Part shown: positions 60,195 to 64,000 of the stretch, piece after piece
How the letters are laid out: the number at the start of each line of letters is the position of its first letter
Position numbering within the stretch: the first letter of the stretch is position 1
Source: Saururus chinensis
Taxonomy: Eukaryota > Streptophyta > Magnoliopsida > Piperales > Saururaceae
NCBI GenBank assembly: GCA_035235625.1
Contig: CP141148.1
Location: 21,887,057-21,951,056 of the forward strand
Length of the DNA stretch: 64,000 nucleotides
Direction: 5' to 3'
Program-made: the position numbers and the translations under genes
Notes under the pieces: model-generated
Told to the model about the DNA's origin: nothing
Seen by the model: only the letters and a program-made list of their open reading frames with translations
Database searches by the model: none

Positions 60195-62530
60195 TCTCTT
60201 AAATTCTTTTTTTTAGTTGTGTGAATTGTGTGATTTTTTGTTGGTTTATCAGTTTGATTTGATTTTTGGGGTTATGGATTAGTTAATAATAAATTATTAA
60301 GGTTTAATTTTATTTTACGAGTTTAGTGCCAAACTAGAGTTACCCAATTTTTACCGATTTAATCTCATTTTCTCAATTTTCCTTGTTCAGGAGAGCGGGC
60401 CCCACCATCTCACCCATGTCCATGTGGGATGGTGTGCAACTTATTTTGGCCACTAATATTCTAGTAATTTGTTTAAGTGGGTTTGGGTGTGATTAAATTT
60501 ATTTTTGAGTCAAAAATACCCTTAATTAGCCACTTAGGGCGTTTTACCTTATTATCAGCCCAATAGTTCGTATTCCAGCCCAAAACCCTTAGTATATAAG
60601 AAAGAACTCTAGTCATTTGCTAAATGGGGAAGGTGTGTATTAAGGAGGGAGGCTTCCTCTACCCCCATTTCCTAAACAAGAAACCTTCATTAAGGTATGG
60701 TTTTACCCTTAATCACTCCCTAATCTTTTGATTTTTTGTCTTAGTCACCTCTATCTTCATTTCTCCTACCTTGATTCTTAATTTTCCTCCATCAAAATCT
60801 TATTTTTAATTTTGATTTATAATCATAATTAGGTCTATTTTGTTTTTAACCTAAGGATGTCATAGACATATCCTTTTTCATGTTGATTTGGGTATATTGC
60901 TAATTTTAATTAGGTTTTACTAAAACCCTGATTTTTGGGTAGGATTTCTTGAGGTTGATGATCGTTCAAGAGATTCAAAGGATTATTAGAGGTAAGGGGT
61001 TTCTACCTTGAGTGGTCTTCTTCATTGGAATGCATGATTATGAGTTCTATTTGAGTTTTTCTTCATTTTGATGTGTAGTGGTGATTTCTTAAAAGCATGC
61101 AATTTATGGTTCTTTTAGTATAATTAAGCATGAAAATGATTATTTCCATCATGTTCTAGGCTTAGATTTTGATTATACAATGTTCTATGATGATTTTCGA
61201 ATTTATATGGATTTTCGGGTTGTTTTCGGTTTGAATTTCGAGTGGTTGAAAACAAACAAGAAAGTGAACTGTTCCAACTATTTGAATGGGTTAATAGGCC
61301 ATTCAAATGGACATGCATTTGAATGGACTGTCTAGCCGATCGAACAGCCATACGACAATTTCGTAAATTAGGTTATTTTGTGGATTTTCAATCATTTTTG
61401 GTTATCTTCTCATGATTCTAATTCTCTATGACTATGATGAATTATGATGACTTATAAATGTTACTTAATTGCATATGAACTTTTTTTGGATTATGATTTA
61501 GCTTAATCATGAAGATGACTATAATTGCCTAGGTTTAGCATGATGCTCTACTTGTCTTAAATCCATATTTCAATGATTTCTTCATATTTACTTCATGATT
61601 CCAGTAGGTCATAACCATGATCAATTATAGATACTTGCATATGTCACATTGATTATAGGTGATTCATGTTCCACAAGTTTTAATTTAAGTATGAACACTA
61701 CCATGCATGTACATTCTTGCTCATGCCTATATGATTTTACATGTCATAAATAGACATTGTTACATGCACATATGGATTGATTTGTGTAAGCCTACTCATG
61801 CTTACATTCGTTGAACTTGCTCATGTATGTATCATGTCTCATGCATCATAACAATGATTTTGAAGCAATGATTTTTAATGTTTAGCCATGATTAATAAAT
61901 TGGATGAGCCGCTCAGAGGTTTATTGAATCGGTTTTACGTCCCTCATGAATGGAGTTTTATGTCCAATGGATGGGGTTTTCGTCCCTCGTGGACGGTTCC
62001 TCTGCGAGTGAAAAGAGTGGAATGCTATAATGTGTTAAACTGATGTGTATTCTAGACTTGAGAATCCATGCTGATTTGTTCGTGTTCACCAGCATACTAG
62101 GAGGTACTTTCCCCATTATGGAACTTACCCAAACTACTCTAGTTTTCCATTTTAGGAATTTGGACGTTCCCCGTTAGGGATTGTCCTAGGTGAGCATATT
62201 TGCTTATGTATCGGTCAATTAAGCAGGATTATTTTCTTAATTGTGAGACATTCACCAAATAGTTTATATATGTGTATAGAATATAATGTTCATTGACATA
62301 GGTTGTGTAGGAACAATGATGCTTATGTTACACATGGTGTGTATAACATGATTATACCTGAACATGTAGGATGAAATGTGATTAAGCATAATGGTACAAG
62401 CCTAACTCGAGTTGATTAAACTTCTTCGTTTTGATGACGCAAAAAATGGTTGGTTGAATATGTTGAATTAAGCATAGTAGTACAAGCCTAACTTGAGTTG
62501 TTTATGTGATTGTAATTATTCTGTTAAGAA
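60189..62530 (+). mobile_element. Probable 5' LTR and leader of a gypsy element, with TATA box
   Basis: It begins near TGTAAGATCTC (60189). AGTATATAAG at 60591-60600 is a good TATA box in the usual place inside an LTR, followed by AAAGAACTCTAGTCATTTGC. No protein-coding region. An 86-bp duplication starting ATTAAGCATA (62381 and 62467) lies near the right side. The right LTR edge and primer-binding site were not located. It precedes gypsy RT pieces on the same strand. Confidence 0.5.
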
Positions 62531-62535
62531 TAATC
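62381..62535 (+). repeat. 86-bp tandem duplication
   Basis: ATTAAGCATAATGGTACAAG at 62381 and ATTAAGCATAGTAGTACAAG at 62467 begin two copies that continue CCTAACT.GAGTTG. Confidence 0.8.
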
Positions 62536-62879
62536 GTAATAAGAAGGACCATCCACTAGAGTGAGTCAATAAGATTTCTCCAGCTTTACAGGATAGGATG
62601 ATCCTAATGCAATTAAGAAGTGGACCATTGAAGTAGAAAGGGTTTTAATGTGATGAAGGTTCCTATGGACAAAAAGATAGGACATCTTTGACAAGACAGA
62701 GAAGGTAGATTTGTGGTAACCATCAATGAAAATGGATTTCTCTTCCAAAAAGAAAGTAGATTATGAGAAAGAGAAATTAGTTTTGGAAAAGAGAGCTCAG
62801 TGTCCCAAGAAATTCAAGATAGGTCAAGATGGTGTGTTGTATTTGTGACATAGTACAGTATTGTTGAGACAAGGGTGTT

Positions 62880-63999
62880 CGACATACCTTGCTATGGTTA
62901 TTTATGGCGAAACCAAGGAGATAAGTTTGGAAGGGATAGACAAGCTATCACTCCTATTCCAAGGCACCCTATGGAATGGACGCAACAGAGCTTAGGGAAT
63001 GGAAGGGAAAACTTCAAGATTTGTCGAGAAAAGGTGTTATTCATCCAAGCATCTTTCCTTGTGAAGCACCAGTAATTTTGTGAAGATGGAAGTCGGATCA
63101 GTTTGATCAGCTACAGTCCACCAAGATGTTCTCATTGAGTGACTCGAGATCTAGATGTCATTGACTAAGGATTCGAGAAGGGGCTTCCGTTCGAACAAGG
63201 TATGAGCATGATTAATGATTACTTATGCTTTTGTTTGACTAAAGTCCAAGCCGCTTTTATTGATTTCGTAAACCAAACTTTTTTAAGCATACCTAAATAA
63301 GTTGTGATTGATTTTATTTGTGGATGCGATGATTTATTCTGTTTGTTTTGAGGAACATTAAGAACATTTTACAGATAGTTATGCAATCTTGAAAAAATCA
63401 TCAGCTATATTCTAAATGCATTGAGTGTGACTTCTGGCTTGAGTAAGTTACGTTTTCTGGGTCATGTTAGTTCAAAAGAAAGGAGTAAAGTTTATTTTGG
63501 GATGAGGCATCAAATGGATGGTTTTCTATTGATTATCTATATTATGGATCATTGTGAAAGGGATCATCTAAATTATAGAAGAGTGATTTACCAATTATTG
63601 TGTGTGGAAAAATGTTATCAAGAACTAATAAGGAAGCTAATGATCGCACCAATCTTAGCTTCACCATCTGGCAACTAAGGATTCGTTGTGTTTAGACAAG
63701 GTTATGGAAAATGACTTGGATGTGTGTGGATGTGGATTGAGAAAATAGTAACAGATGCATTTAGTTGCAAGACGAAAGGAAGGGTTGCCCAAATGCTCAT
63801 GAAGGAGTGGAAGTTATTGGAAGGTAACAGTTAGTTTTTAACGTGATGTGTGACCTGAAAATAAGAGCATTCATGTGGACAATTTAGAAGTGAAATCAGC
63901 ATTAGATGAATGCATCTCAAAACCACATAAAGAAGATAAGGCAGTGTGAGCGTTATGTGAAAGCTTAACCTTAACAAGGCTATGATGAAAGTGTTGGAT
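62880..63999 (+). mobile_element. Ty3/gypsy RT-RNase H remnant, cut by window end
   Basis: Pieces in several frames follow gypsy pol order. REWKGKLQDLSRKGVIHPS (62995-63060) corresponds to the RT start, and FDQLQSTKMFSLSD (about 63100) to the next block. KLRFLGHVSSKERSK (63440-63490) is the RT end, and LMIAPILASPSGN then GFVVF (63640-63690) the RNase H start. AFSCKTKGRVAQ follows near 63760. The segment with the catalytic YVDD-type motif is missing, so RT is internally deleted as well as frameshifted. Confidence 0.8.
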
Positions 64000-64000
64000 T

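Overview
This window looks like nuclear DNA of a flowering plant. It is AT-rich, its genes have GT-AG introns several kilobases long, and most of the sequence is transposon debris (Mutator-like elements, copia and Ty3/gypsy LTR elements, an L1-type LINE, small MITE-like hairpins). The protein-coding genes are plant families: DUF538, an RMD1/DUF155 protein resembling mitochondrial RETARDED ROOT GROWTH, and plastid MinE. Very large transposon-filled introns suggest a large, TE-rich angiosperm genome; the species cannot be fixed from the sequence.

Layout. 1-1521: 3' part of a Mutator-like (MULE) transposase fused to an OTU-type cysteine protease, broken by two stops. 1526-3071: a segment bracketed by an exact 25-bp direct repeat. 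About 3.49-9.45 kb: one long-TIR Mutator-like element with arrays of short palindromes in both ends, a small MuDR-type gene lacking the DDE core, and a plant mobile domain (PMD) gene with three nonsense codons. 9.8-10.4 kb: two decayed gene fragments, one with EF-hands. 11.3-17.5 kb: a complete three-exon DUF538 gene on +. 20.1-33.0 kb: a complete seven-exon RMD1/DUF155 gene on -, whose introns include a 7.5-kb one and a 2.9-kb one carrying a copia element. 34.1-35.1 kb: a probable small three-exon membrane-protein gene on -. 36.7-41.4 kb: copia and chromovirus-type gypsy remnants. 42.1-48.8 kb: a complete two-exon plastid MinE gene on +. 50.2-50.8 kb: an inverted relative of the 38-kb LTR. 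53.7-54.0 kb: a short intronless ORF with signal peptide and TATA box. 54.7-64.0 kb: nested LTRs, a LINE fragment, a five-unit tandem array and a gypsy RT/RNase H remnant running off the end.

The RMD1/DUF155 gene (organelle, probably mitochondrial) and MinE (plastid division) lie head to head about 9 kb apart, with mostly retrotransposon remnants between them. This looks like an ancient neighbouring pair pushed apart by insertions. The most unusual structure is the PMD-carrying, palindrome-ended Mutator-like element. Exon boundaries were inferred by eye from family homology, reading-frame continuity and splice consensus; no similarity search was run.
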